Below are positions 1-6,974 of a stretch of 8,859 nt of DNA, piece after piece; position 1 is the stretch's first letter, and each line of letters opens with the position of its first letter. The notes beneath the pieces were generated by a model. That model searched no databases. It was given only the letters and a program-made list of their open reading frames with translations, and had not been told where the DNA came from. The stretch is taken from assembly GCA_019425105.1 (NCBI GenBank), contig JAHYYD010000084.1:1-8859 (forward strand). The letters are read 5' to 3'. The position numbers and the translations under genes are program-made. Origin of the DNA: Actinomycetota bacterium. GTDB taxonomy: Bacteria; Actinomycetota; Actinomycetes; Actinomycetales; Actinomycetaceae.

Positions 1-748
1 CCCCGGCCTCGTCGGGGGGCGGGATGCGCGCGAGTGGACGCCGGACGACCTGCAGATCGCGGGCCTCGTCCCGATGTCGACCGTGGACTGGCCGGGCAAG
101 TTCGCCGCGTCCCTGTTTCTGCAGGGGTGCCCGTGGGCGTGCCCGTACTGCCACAACAGCGCGATTATTGACCCGCGTATCCCGGGCGTGGTCGCGTGGA
201 GCAAGCTCGAGGATCTGCTGGCGCGCAGGCGCGGCCTCCTCGATGGCGTCGTGTTCTCGGGCGGCGAGGCGACGCGTCAGATCGCGCTGGGCGCGGCGAT
301 GGCGCGCGTGCGCGAGCTCGGCTTCGGCGTCGGCCTGCACACCGCGGGCCCCTACCCGCGCCGCCTGGCGGAGCTGCTGGGTGCGGGCCTCGTCGATTGG
401 GTGGGCATCGACGTGAAGGCGACCCGGGGCAACTACGAGGCCGTGGCCGGGCGGTCGGGTGCCGGCGAGCGGGCGTGGGAGTCGCTGGGCATCGTCCTGG
501 CCCACCCCGAGGTGGACCACGAGGTGCGCCTGACCGTCTACCCCGACGGACCCTCCGACGGCTTCGAGGTTGCGGCGTGCGCGAGAGAGATGGGGGCGAG
601 GACCTTCGCCCTCCAGCAGGCCCGCGACATGGGGACGCCGGACGGGTTCTGTGCGACGAGGCCGGGGTGGGACGACCAGGTTCGCTCCCTCGCGCGGGAC
701 ATCGAAACCCTGGGTTTTGACAGGTTTATCTTCCGTGGTGACTCGTAG
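1..748 (+). CDS. nrdG: Anaerobic ribonucleotide reductase activating protein, radical SAM (5' end outside window)
   Basis: Radical SAM activase that would install the glycyl radical on the class III (anaerobic) ribonucleoside-triphosphate reductase NrdD in the cytoplasm. Seen: the CX3CX2C cluster motif CPWACPYCHN (cysteine codons at 128, 140 and 149) binds the [4Fe-4S] cluster; FSGGEAT at about 251-271 is the SAM-contacting GGE motif, with Ala where Pro is usual; the C-terminal segment LQQARDMG resembles the NrdG2 subgroup. The first ATG is at 74, but it has no ribosome binding site, and the frame stays open to the left edge with residues LQIAGLVP directly before it. IAGLVP.ST normally opens the family's conserved N-terminal strand, so translation almost certainly starts left of the window. 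The visible 248 codons are near full length. nrdD would be expected upstream. It ends 116 bases before the next start, with no clear terminator. Family assignment is firm; the exact reductase partner is inferred. Confidence 0.88.
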   Translation, partial: PGLVGGRDAREWTPDDLQIAGLVPMSTVDWPGKFAASLFLQGCPWACPYCHNSAIIDPRIPGVVAWSKLEDLLARRRGLLDGVVFSGGEATRQIALGAAMARVRELGFGVGLHTAGPYPRRLAELLGAGLVDWVGIDVKATRGNYEAVAGRSGAGERAWESLGIVLAHPEVDHEVRLTVYPDGPSDGFEVAACAREMGARTFALQQARDMGTPDGFCATRPGWDDQVRSLARDIETLGFDRFIFRGDS

Positions 749-804
749 AGCTTTTGTCAAGTGACAGCGCCGCATGGTGGGAAAAAATATGGTGAAGGTT
801 TCAC

Positions 805-834
805 TTGTGACCCGTGATCGCGGTATTGTGTAAC
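805..834 (+). promoter_or_regulatory. Weak candidate promoter for the LRV membrane protein
   Basis: The 116-base gap after nrdG is locally A+T-richer than the genes on either side. TTGTGA (805-810) could be a -35 and TGTAAC (829-834) a -10, with an 18-base spacer, placing transcription start about 25 bases before the ATG at 865. The match is poor and read-through from nrdG is equally possible. Confidence 0.22.
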
Positions 835-864
835 AACCTCGTGACCGTGAAGTCTGGAGTTTCG

Positions 865-2106
865 ATGGCTGAAGAGCTGCATTTCGACGACCCTGCGGCG
901 GCAGCCCAGGACCCGTCGACCGACGCTGAAGCGCTGCGCCAGCTGGCGTACCGCTACCCCGAGCTGCGCCCGGTGGTGGCCGCGCACCCGCACGCCTATC
1001 GCGGGCTGCTCGACTGGTTGCACCAGTTCAACGATCCGCAGGTCAACGCGGCCCTCGAAGCGCGCGACGACTACGATGGCTACATCGACTCCAACGGCTA
1101 CCTCGTCATGCACGGAGACGTGTCCGGCGCGGTTGCCGGCTCGTCGATCCGCACCTCCGAGTCAGGCATGTACGTGCTCGGCCAGGGTGGCGTGAACTCC
1201 TACTCGCAGGTCGAGCGCACCACCCCCTACTCGGCTGTCGTCGGCACGAATGCTCCCGTCCCGCAGGTGGGTGCTCGCGAGCAGGTCGTCGCCCAGGTGC
1301 AGCGTCATTCCATCATGGGCAGCAAGGGGACGCAGGATCCCGAGGCGACCGCCGTCTACCCGAGCGCGTCCTCCGGCTCGTCCTACCCCAGCGCGTCGGG
1401 CACCCCCGCGCGCACGCAGCCCATGCCCCAGGCCTACCGGGGTGCAGGCGCGTCCTACCAGGTCCAGCCGAGCGCCCCGCAGAATGCCGCGCCCGCCGCA
1501 CAATCCAAGGAAAAGCGCGGCTTCCCCGTCATGGCGGTCATCCTCGGCGTCCTCGCCGTGACTGCGGCGGTCCTCCTCGCCTTCGTCATCTACGTGTTCA
1601 CGCGCGGATACGAGGGACCCGCGGCCGGTTCGAGCCCGAGCTCGTCGTCCTCCTCGTCCTCGTCGGCCCCGACGCCTTCTGCGAGCGCCACGACCGAGGA
1701 ACCCGTGAAGTACCCGGCCCCCGCCGGTGCGATTACCGTCGACTCTTTCTCCTCGCCGTCCGGGAATATCACTTGCTCCTTCACCGCTGACGGCGTCAGC
1801 TGCGGCATCGGCGAGTCCGATTGGGCTGAGGACGGCTTCGCCTCCTGCACCGGCAACAAGGTCGGCGTCCTGACCGCCACGAAGGACAAGGCCGGACAGT
1901 CCTGCGAGAGCGCTTCGCCCAGCGGCGGCAACGCCCTCGCCTACGGCGCGGCCGCCACGAAGGGCGACTACGCCTGCCACTCCACGCAGGACGGCATCAG
2001 CTGCTGGAACACGAAGACCGGTCAGTCCTTCGCGCTGGCTCGCGGCGGCTGGATGATCGGCACGACCGGCGAGATCGGCCCCGAGAAGTTCAGCTGGAAC
2101 GACTGA
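865..2106 (+). CDS. LRV-domain single-pass membrane protein with extracellular six-cysteine domain
   Basis: 413 residues, function unknown. Residues 1-75 (AEALRQLAYRYPELRPVVAAHP and following) match the variant leucine-rich repeat domain found at the N terminus of many actinobacterial membrane proteins. Residues 76-215 are low-complexity, rich in Ser, Gly, Pro and Gln. Residues 222-245 form one strongly hydrophobic helix preceded by KEKR, so the N terminus should be cytoplasmic. A poly-Ser/Pro/Thr linker (about 255-285) leads to a C-terminal domain with SPSGNITC and six cysteines (304, 313, 328, 347, 371, 380), consistent with three disulfides outside the cell. I chose the ATG at 865 because TGGAG lies five bases upstream and the LRV domain begins there; in-frame GTG codons at 814, 841 and 847 would add an unrelated tail. 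Domain assignment is by pattern memory. A role in sensing or envelope interaction is only a guess. Terminated by the palindrome at 2135-2168. Confidence 0.85.
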   Translation: MAEELHFDDPAAAAQDPSTDAEALRQLAYRYPELRPVVAAHPHAYRGLLDWLHQFNDPQVNAALEARDDYDGYIDSNGYLVMHGDVSGAVAGSSIRTSESGMYVLGQGGVNSYSQVERTTPYSAVVGTNAPVPQVGAREQVVAQVQRHSIMGSKGTQDPEATAVYPSASSGSSYPSASGTPARTQPMPQAYRGAGASYQVQPSAPQNAAPAAQSKEKRGFPVMAVILGVLAVTAAVLLAFVIYVFTRGYEGPAAGSSPSSSSSSSSSAPTPSASATTEEPVKYPAPAGAITVDSFSSPSGNITCSFTADGVSCGIGESDWAEDGFASCTGNKVGVLTATKDKAGQSCESASPSGGNALAYGAAATKGDYACHSTQDGISCWNTKTGQSFALARGGWMIGTTGEIGPEKFSWND

Positions 2107-2130
2107 CGCGACGCGCGTAACACGCGCTTC

Positions 2131-2211
2131 ACGGAGGGCGGGCCCGAGGATATCCTCGGGCCCGCCCTTTCTGTCTGAGTCGACGACGCCTGGGTGCGGC
2201 CGTCCTGTGGG
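2131..2211 (+). repeat. 81-bp direct repeat, left copy (flanks the GH3 gene)
   Basis: Aligned by eye without gaps to 5479-5559: 78 of 81 bases agree, the differences being T/A at 2151/5499, C/G at 2187/5535 and T/C at 2208/5556. Similarity stops sharply on both sides. The copy holds a full terminator hairpin plus about 43 bases downstream, including TCTGTCTGAGTCGACGA. The offset between copies is 3348 bases, the size of the GH3 gene plus its leader. Confidence 0.93.
2135..2175 (+). terminator. Intrinsic terminator of the LRV gene, 34-bp perfect palindrome
   Basis: Positions 2135-2168 equal their own reverse complement (AGGGCGGGCCCGAGGA, then TA, then the mirror arm), giving about 15 base pairs around an ATAT loop. 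TTTCTGT follows on the plus strand. It starts 28 bases after the stop codon at 2106. The U-tract is imperfect, but the stem is very stable. In an ancestral arrangement without the GH3 gene it could have served both convergent genes. Confidence 0.85.
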
Positions 2212-2368
2212 GTGTGCGACGGCGTCACGTTCGGGGTTTCTTGGGTACCGATTGGATTGACGCATGTGCGTACTGTGTGCAGGTTATGTTTCCAAAGCGA
2301 CAGACTGTGAGGGCGCTGCGGGGCCTGAGAATCACTCGTGTTCTACTAACCATGTATGTACACGTACC
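2212..2368 (+). promoter_or_regulatory. Leader and presumed promoter region of the GH3 gene
   Basis: About 170 bases separate the left 81-bp repeat from the GH3 start. This leader is A+T-richer than the flanking genes. TTGACG (2257-2262) is the best -35-like hexamer, but no -10 sits at 17 bases; TATGTT (2285-2290) is 22 bases away. TGTATGTACACGTACC at 2353-2368, just before the ribosome binding site, recurs in near-identical form at 5458-5473 and could be an operator. The promoter itself is not resolved. Confidence 0.35.
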
Positions 2369-2376
2369 AAAGGAGG
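2369..2376 (+). promoter_or_regulatory. Strong ribosome binding site that fixes the GH3 start
   Basis: AAAGGAGG lies five bases before the ATG at 2382, a near-ideal Shine-Dalgarno sequence. It decides against the in-frame GTG at 2214, which would add 56 residues unlike any signal or GH3 sequence. Confidence 0.85.
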
Positions 2377-2381
2377 CAATC

Positions 2382-5300
2382 ATGACTCATCGGAGAGTCA
2401 GCAGAACGATATTTCGCGTCACGCGTGGCTTGTTGAAGCTCGTTGTTGTCGTCGTAGCATGCGCCCTGGTGGGAGTGGTCCATGTTGTCCTCCCCGGTTT
2501 CAGTCGCATGGCAGACTCGTTGCTTGGATACGCCGATGGGTGGGACGCGTCGGCTGTCAATAAGGACGGCCTCGACCTCGACTACAGCAAGGCCGATTAC
2601 GACTCGAACAGTATCAAGGATGCTGAAAAGGACCTCGATGAACAGATCAGCACGGAAGGATACGTACTGCTGCGCAACGAGGGAGGTGCGCTGCCCCTCC
2701 CTCAAGGGACAACCGTTTCGCTCTTCTCCGAGGCGTCGAAAACTTTTGCTGCTTCGCAGAACCTGATGACGATGGTGACCGGCTCCGGAAGTGGGTCTTA
2801 CGACAAGATCAACTCAGGGCTCGAAAATGCTGGGCTGTCGGTGAACAAGACGCTCCAGGACATGTATCTGCACGGTGCGTGCAAGGACTACGCCATGGGA
2901 CCGGGATCTGTCAGTTTCGGTGACGCTGAGGACTTCAGGATCAACGAATGCCCCCTGGCTGTCATGCAGGAATCCGGCGCTCTCGACAGTGCGCAGGGGA
3001 CAACCCCTCTGTTCATCATGAAACGAGTTGCCGGTGAGGGACGCGACATGCCCCGGTCTATGTACAATCATGCATCCACGCCCGAGGATCAGCAGCGTTC
3101 CTACCTGGAACCAGACTCGACAGAGCGTGAGATCCTCTCATACCTGAATGACAACTTCGATAACACGATCCTGGTTGTGAACACCGCATCCGCGCTCCAA
3201 CTGGACTGGCTCGCAGACTACCCGCATATTCGAGCTGTCATCTCCATGCCTTCTGCGGGAACGGAGGGCATGAACTCCTTTGCACGCATTCTCACGGGTG
3301 CCATCAATCCCTCTGGGCGCACGGTTGACACCTGGTCCGGTGACATTGCCGCCTCGCCGGTTGCACGGAACTTCGGTGACTACCAGTATGTCGATTCTGA
3401 AGGGGCCTTCACGAAGTACAATTACGTGTCCTACGCAGAGGGGATCTACGTCGGGTACCGCTACTACGAGACACGCTACGAGGACTTCATCCTCGGCCAG
3501 GGTAATCCGGGGACTTTCGACTATGAGCGTGAGGTTGTCTATCCCTTCGGTCATGGTCTGTCGTACACGACTTTCCAGTGGTCCAGCCCGTCATTGGAGG
3601 ATCATGGAGATCGGCTCACCGCTACCGTGACTGTCACGAATACTGGTGACGTGTCTGGTAAGGATGTTGTGGAGTTGTATGCTCAGCAGCCCTACACGGA
3701 TGCGAACCGTGCGAACGGCATTGAGAAGTCGTCAGTTGACCTGGTCGGTTACGCGAAGACCGCTGAGCTTGCCCCTGGACAATCGCAGACAGTAACGATC
3801 TCCTTTGAGCGCGCCCAACTGACATCGTACGACTCAGCAGTCGCACAGACCTACGTGCTTGATCCGGGCACCTACTACGTGACCCCGGCCCGCGATGCGC
3901 ACGCCGCAGTGAACAACATCCTGGCCGCAAAGGGAAAGACCCAGGCGGATGGAATGGATGCTGCCGGTGACGCAACGATGGCACTCACTTGGGAACCCGG
4001 GCTCACCCAGCCTGATACGACAACCTACGCAACCGACCCCGACACCGGTGTGACAATCACAAACCAGTTTGACGACGCGCGAGGCGATATCACCTACCTG
4101 ACACGTGCGGACTGGACGGGTACCTTCCCCTCGCCAGATGGCATCCCCTCCGGGCAAATTTCCACGTGGGGTAACGAAATCAATGGAACGGACCAATCCG
4201 GAAACCCCGCATCCTACACCTACACCAAGATCGCGGACTCTGCCCTCCTCGCCGCCCTTGACGGAACCGACTCCGGTAACCCAGCCCCGGTCTCATCCAC
4301 GCAGGTGCCGGTGTATGGAGCAGATAACGGTGTGACCCTCGCTGACCTGCGCGGCGCACCGTACGACGATCCGCGCTGGGAAGCGCTCCTCGATCAACTC
4401 ACACCCGAGGATTACGACCTGTCTATAGCCCGTGCGGGCTACGGCTCAGAATCCCTCAGTTCCGTCGGTAAACCGTTCTCCATGGACGCAGATACCGCGG
4501 CAGGTCTCATCTACGGTGGAACCGGATGGATGTTCCCGACCCCCGTCACTGTCGCGCAGACGTGGAACCAGGAATTGGCCTTGGAATACGGGACGATGAT
4601 CGGTAACGAAGCGCTGCTGGGTGGTGCTAACGGATGGTACGCGCCGTCCATGAACATTCATCGATCCCCGTACTCGGGTCGCAACGGTGAATACTATTCG
4701 GAAGACCCCTTCTTGTCGGGTGTAGTCGCTCGCGCCGAGGTGCGTGGGGCAACGGAGAAGGGCATGTTCACTACGATCAAGCACTTCGCCCTCAACGATC
4801 AAGAAAACCACAGGGGTGACCGCGAAGGCCAGTATTCCATCGCCACGTGGTCGAACGAACAAGCGATCCGACAGATCTACCTGCAGCCCTTCAATATGGT
4901 CATGAAGGAAGGGAATGTCAGCGAGGCGTACACGTCATGCAGGAATAGTGTTTGTGAGCAAAGCACAGTGCAGATGCCCGTCGCGACCGGCATTATGACT
5001 GGCTTCAACCGCATCGGTGCGACGTGGACCGGTGGTTCATACGCGCTGCTCACCAAGGTCGTACGCGATGAATGGGGTTTCAACGGGTGGATCCTCACCG
5101 ACAACGCGAATACGGCAACGTTCATGGGGGCCAGGCAGATGCTCGAAGCCGGGGGAGACTCCAAACTGACGACGCAGGACCAGAGCGCTATGTGGACATT
5201 CGACAAGGATGATCCGACCGAGTATGCGCTGGGACGCCAGGCGATGCATCACCTTCTGTTTACGGTGGCGAACTCCCATGCGATGGATGGATCGATGCCT

Positions 5301-5462
5301 GGCGCGACGCTGAAGACGCACGCGCGCCCAACGACGATCGTGACATGGACGGTTACCTCTGTGGCGACGATTGTCATCCTGCTTGCTGGGTGGACATCTT
5401 GGCGAAACCACCTGAAGTACCAGGCTGAGCGCAAGCAACGTCGAGAAGCCGAACAGGTGTAG
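2382..5462 (+). CDS. Circularly permuted GH3 glycosidase, anchored by two membrane helices
   Basis: 1026-residue glycoside hydrolase family 3 protein, probably a beta-glycosidase acting outside the membrane; substrate not predictable. Domain order is reversed relative to most GH3 enzymes. Helix at 20-37 after a basic start; GH3 C-terminal-type domain from YVLLRNEGGALPL (94) to YPFGHGLSYT (about 387-396), holding GEGRD with Glu219 as the likely acid/base; fibronectin-III-like domain about 400-500; linker with NQFDDA and YLTRADWTGTFP; then the GH3 TIM-barrel domain about 673-930 with RSPYSGRNGEYYSEDP (761-776), KHF (800-802) and the nucleophile Asp907 in ILTDN. A second helix (986-1004) is followed by a basic tail, so both ends should be cytoplasmic. 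Cys167/Cys190 and Cys853/Cys858 could form disulfides. Reversed order is known in GH3 enzymes from Ruminococcus albus and Butyrivibrio. Lower G+C than its neighbours (32 of 60 bases at 3601-3660 against 41 of 60 at 5701-5760) and flanking 81-bp repeats suggest acquisition. Confidence 0.92.
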   Translation: MTHRRVSRTIFRVTRGLLKLVVVVVACALVGVVHVVLPGFSRMADSLLGYADGWDASAVNKDGLDLDYSKADYDSNSIKDAEKDLDEQISTEGYVLLRNEGGALPLPQGTTVSLFSEASKTFAASQNLMTMVTGSGSGSYDKINSGLENAGLSVNKTLQDMYLHGACKDYAMGPGSVSFGDAEDFRINECPLAVMQESGALDSAQGTTPLFIMKRVAGEGRDMPRSMYNHASTPEDQQRSYLEPDSTEREILSYLNDNFDNTILVVNTASALQLDWLADYPHIRAVISMPSAGTEGMNSFARILTGAINPSGRTVDTWSGDIAASPVARNFGDYQYVDSEGAFTKYNYVSYAEGIYVGYRYYETRYEDFILGQGNPGTFDYEREVVYPFGHGLSYTTFQWSSPSLEDHGDRLTATVTVTNTGDVSGKDVVELYAQQPYTDANRANGIEKSSVDLVGYAKTAELAPGQSQTVTISFERAQLTSYDSAVAQTYVLDPGTYYVTPARDAHAAVNNILAAKGKTQADGMDAAGDATMALTWEPGLTQPDTTTYATDPDTGVTITNQFDDARGDITYLTRADWTGTFPSPDGIPSGQISTWGNEINGTDQSGNPASYTYTKIADSALLAALDGTDSGNPAPVSSTQVPVYGADNGVTLADLRGAPYDDPRWEALLDQLTPEDYDLSIARAGYGSESLSSVGKPFSMDADTAAGLIYGGTGWMFPTPVTVAQTWNQELALEYGTMIGNEALLGGANGWYAPSMNIHRSPYSGRNGEYYSEDPFLSGVVARAEVRGATEKGMFTTIKHFALNDQENHRGDREGQYSIATWSNEQAIRQIYLQPFNMVMKEGNVSEAYTSCRNSVCEQSTVQMPVATGIMTGFNRIGATWTGGSYALLTKVVRDEWGFNGWILTDNANTATFMGARQMLEAGGDSKLTTQDQSAMWTFDKDDPTEYALGRQAMHHLLFTVANSHAMDGSMPGATLKTHARPTTIVTWTVTSVATIVILLAGWTSWRNHLKYQAERKQRREAEQV

Positions 5463-5473
5463 GTATACGTACC
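5458..5473 (+). repeat. 16-bp near-repeat at the GH3 stop codon (partner at 2353-2368)
   Basis: TGTAGGTATACGTACC overlaps the stop codon and agrees with TGTATGTACACGTACC at 2353-2368 in 14 of 16 positions. The two copies bracket the coding sequence just inside the larger 81-bp repeats. It could be an operator pair, a recombination scar or chance. Confidence 0.45.
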
Positions 5474-5478
5474 GCAAA

Positions 5479-5559
5479 ACGGAGGGCGGGCCCGAGGAAA
5501 TCCTCGGGCCCGCCCTTTCTGTCTGAGTCGACGAGGCCTGGGTGCGGCCGTCCTGCGGG
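5479..5559 (+). repeat. 81-bp direct repeat, right copy
   Basis: Second copy of the sequence at 2131-2211, with three mismatches. It begins 17 bases after the GH3 stop codon and ends 69 bases before the stop codon of the convergent acyl-CoA dehydrogenase-like gene. Confidence 0.93.
5483..5523. terminator. Intrinsic terminator between GH3 and the convergent gene
   Basis: Same hairpin as at 2135-2168, with arms 5483-5498 and 5501-5516 and an A-rich loop. TTTCTGT follows on the plus strand. On the minus strand the hairpin is followed by CCGTTTTGC, so weak termination of the opposite gene is possible, making it a candidate two-way terminator. Confidence 0.82.
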
Positions 5560-5628
5560 ACGCCGTCTAGCGCCGCGCGGCGCGACCCGGGCGCGGCGGG
5601 GCACCCCGGCCTCGTTCCCGCTCCGGCG

Positions 5629-6774
5629 CTACGCCTTCTCGATGGGGCCCAGGATCAGGTTCGCCCACGCGGTGTGCAGGGACTCCTGGTCGGAAGGCTG
5701 GAAGAGGCCGGCGAGCGCGTCGCGGTACAGGCGCGAGAGCTCGTGCGTGTTGTAGTAGGCGCTGCCCCCGCATGCGCGCATGGCCTGCTCGACGGCACGA
5801 AGCGTGGCCTCGGCAGCCGCGTTCTTCGCGGCGGACAGCTGCGGCATCCACGAGCGGCCGCGGTCCACGCCCTCGTCGATGTCGCGCGCCAGCTCGCGGA
5901 TCTGCGGGCCGACCGCGTTCATGATGAGTGCCGCCTCGGCGATGCGCCAGCGGATGTCGGGGTCGTTGGAGTAGGTCGTCTGGTTCTTCACCGAGCGGCG
6001 CTTCGCCACGTGCTCGGCGGCGACCTCGACGGCACGCTCGCCGACGCCCTGGTAGGTGGCGGCCAGGAGGATCTCGAAGTGGGAGAAGATCCCGAAGATG
6101 ACGGGGTCGGCGCTCGGGCCCGGGTCCGTGATCGTCAGGATGCGCTCCTCGGGCACGGTCACGCCCTGGAGGAGTGTCGTCATGGACTGGGTGGCGCGCA
6201 TGCCCAGCGTGTTCCAGTCGTCCTTGATCGAGTAGCCCTCGTCGTCGCGGTGGACGATGCCGAACACGGACTTGGGGCCCTCCTCGGCCTGTGCGCGCCC
6301 GAAGATGAGCAGGCGCGTCCACACGGGGGACAGGGACGTGAAGATCTTGGTGCCCTCGAAGGAGTAGCCGCCGTCCGTCGTCGCGGTTGCCCGCGTCGTC
6401 GAGCCGAAGAGAACGAGGTCGTTGCCCGGCTCGGAAATACCGAAGCCGAAGACCTCCCCGGCCGCCGCGTCGCGCAGGATCTGCTCGCCGCGCGCGTTGC
6501 CTGCCGCCACCAGGTAGCGGCCGAGCCCGACGATGATCTGGTGCATGTTGATGCCCAGCGCGGTGCCGGGCGCCGCCTTGGCCAGAGCGGTCTGTTCCGC
6601 GGCGATCTCGGTCAGGCTCAGGCCGGCGCCCCCGAACTCTGTGGGGACGAACGCGGCCAGGTACCCGGCCTCGCGCAGGTCGGCGAGGTCGGCCTCGGGG
6701 TAGGTGTTCGCGGCGTCAACGTCGGCGGCGCGCTCGTGGATGCGGGCGAGAAGGTCGGAATCCAGGAAGCTCAT
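5629..6774 (-). CDS. Acyl-CoA dehydrogenase-fold flavoprotein without the usual catalytic Glu
   Basis: 381 residues, normal for the acyl-CoA dehydrogenase superfamily. Seen in order: an N-terminal helical domain with REAGYLAAFVPTEFGGAGLS; the middle beta domain with FGFGISEPGNDL (flavin and substrate contacts, matching the family's TEP..GSD region) and FEGTKIFTS; then the C-terminal helical domain with VAKRRSVKNQTTY and ACGGSAYYNTHELSRLYRD. In classical enzymes RDA is followed nine residues after the Arg by the catalytic Glu of YEGTS; here the segment is LAGLFQPSDQES and that position is Pro360. The protein may therefore be a flavin monooxygenase-type or oxidase-type member, as in the DszC-like branch, or may use a Glu elsewhere. 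The cofactor is presumably FAD or FMN. The ATG is preceded by AAAGAGGA at a five-base gap. It converges on GH3 and diverges from the LytR_C gene; no pathway partner is visible. Confidence 0.87.
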   Translation of the reverse strand: MSFLDSDLLARIHERAADVDAANTYPEADLADLREAGYLAAFVPTEFGGAGLSLTEIAAEQTALAKAAPGTALGINMHQIIVGLGRYLVAAGNARGEQILRDAAAGEVFGFGISEPGNDLVLFGSTTRATATTDGGYSFEGTKIFTSLSPVWTRLLIFGRAQAEEGPKSVFGIVHRDDEGYSIKDDWNTLGMRATQSMTTLLQGVTVPEERILTITDPGPSADPVIFGIFSHFEILLAATYQGVGERAVEVAAEHVAKRRSVKNQTTYSNDPDIRWRIAEAALIMNAVGPQIRELARDIDEGVDRGRSWMPQLSAAKNAAAEATLRAVEQAMRACGGSAYYNTHELSRLYRDALAGLFQPSDQESLHTAWANLILGPIEKA

Positions 6775-6974
6775 CGCGGTCCTCTTTCGGGTCGGACGGA
6801 GGCGAGGCCGGGGCCCCGTGCGGTTGGTGTCCCGAGAAGGGGCGGCAGCGCGCGGTGGCCCCGTTACTCAGGGTGACCTTACTGTAGCGCCGAGGGTGTG
6901 CTGCGGCGAGATGTAACGTGCCTGACGGGGCGTTGTCTGGCCTCGGGCCGCTCCCATTCGATAGGCTGGACACT
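6775..6974. promoter_or_regulatory. Divergent intergenic region holding promoters for both flanking genes
   Basis: For the minus-strand flavoprotein gene, TAAGGT (minus strand, 6881 to 6876) fits the actinobacterial -10 pattern TANNNT and would give a leader of about 95 bases; its ribosome binding site is AAAGAGGA at 6780-6787. Around it, TTACT occurs at 6864-6868 and 6879-6883 with GGTGACC (6872-6878) between, a possible regulator site. No clear -35 was found. Confidence 0.4.
6962..6967 (+). promoter_or_regulatory. -10 element for a leaderless transcript
   Basis: TAGGCT fits TANNNT and ends seven bases before the GTG at 6975, so transcription would start at or next to the start codon. The gene shows no good Shine-Dalgarno sequence, which agrees with leaderless translation, common in actinobacteria. 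Confidence 0.5.

Noticed and set aside
1162..2265. Long minus-strand open frame opposite the LRV gene
   Set aside because: Low-complexity Arg/Gly-rich translation that runs through the terminator palindrome; a shadow of the LRV coding frame.
2214..2381. GTG start giving the GH3 protein 56 extra residues
   Set aside because: No ribosome binding site, and the residues do not resemble a signal or GH3 sequence. The ATG at 2382 has a near-perfect Shine-Dalgarno sequence and directly precedes the basic start and membrane helix.
5542..6876. Long plus-strand open frame opposite the acyl-CoA dehydrogenase-like gene
   Set aside because: It is Arg/Gly/Ala-rich with no domain signal; high third-position G+C of the real minus-strand gene keeps the opposite frame open. 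The minus-strand protein has clear family motifs.
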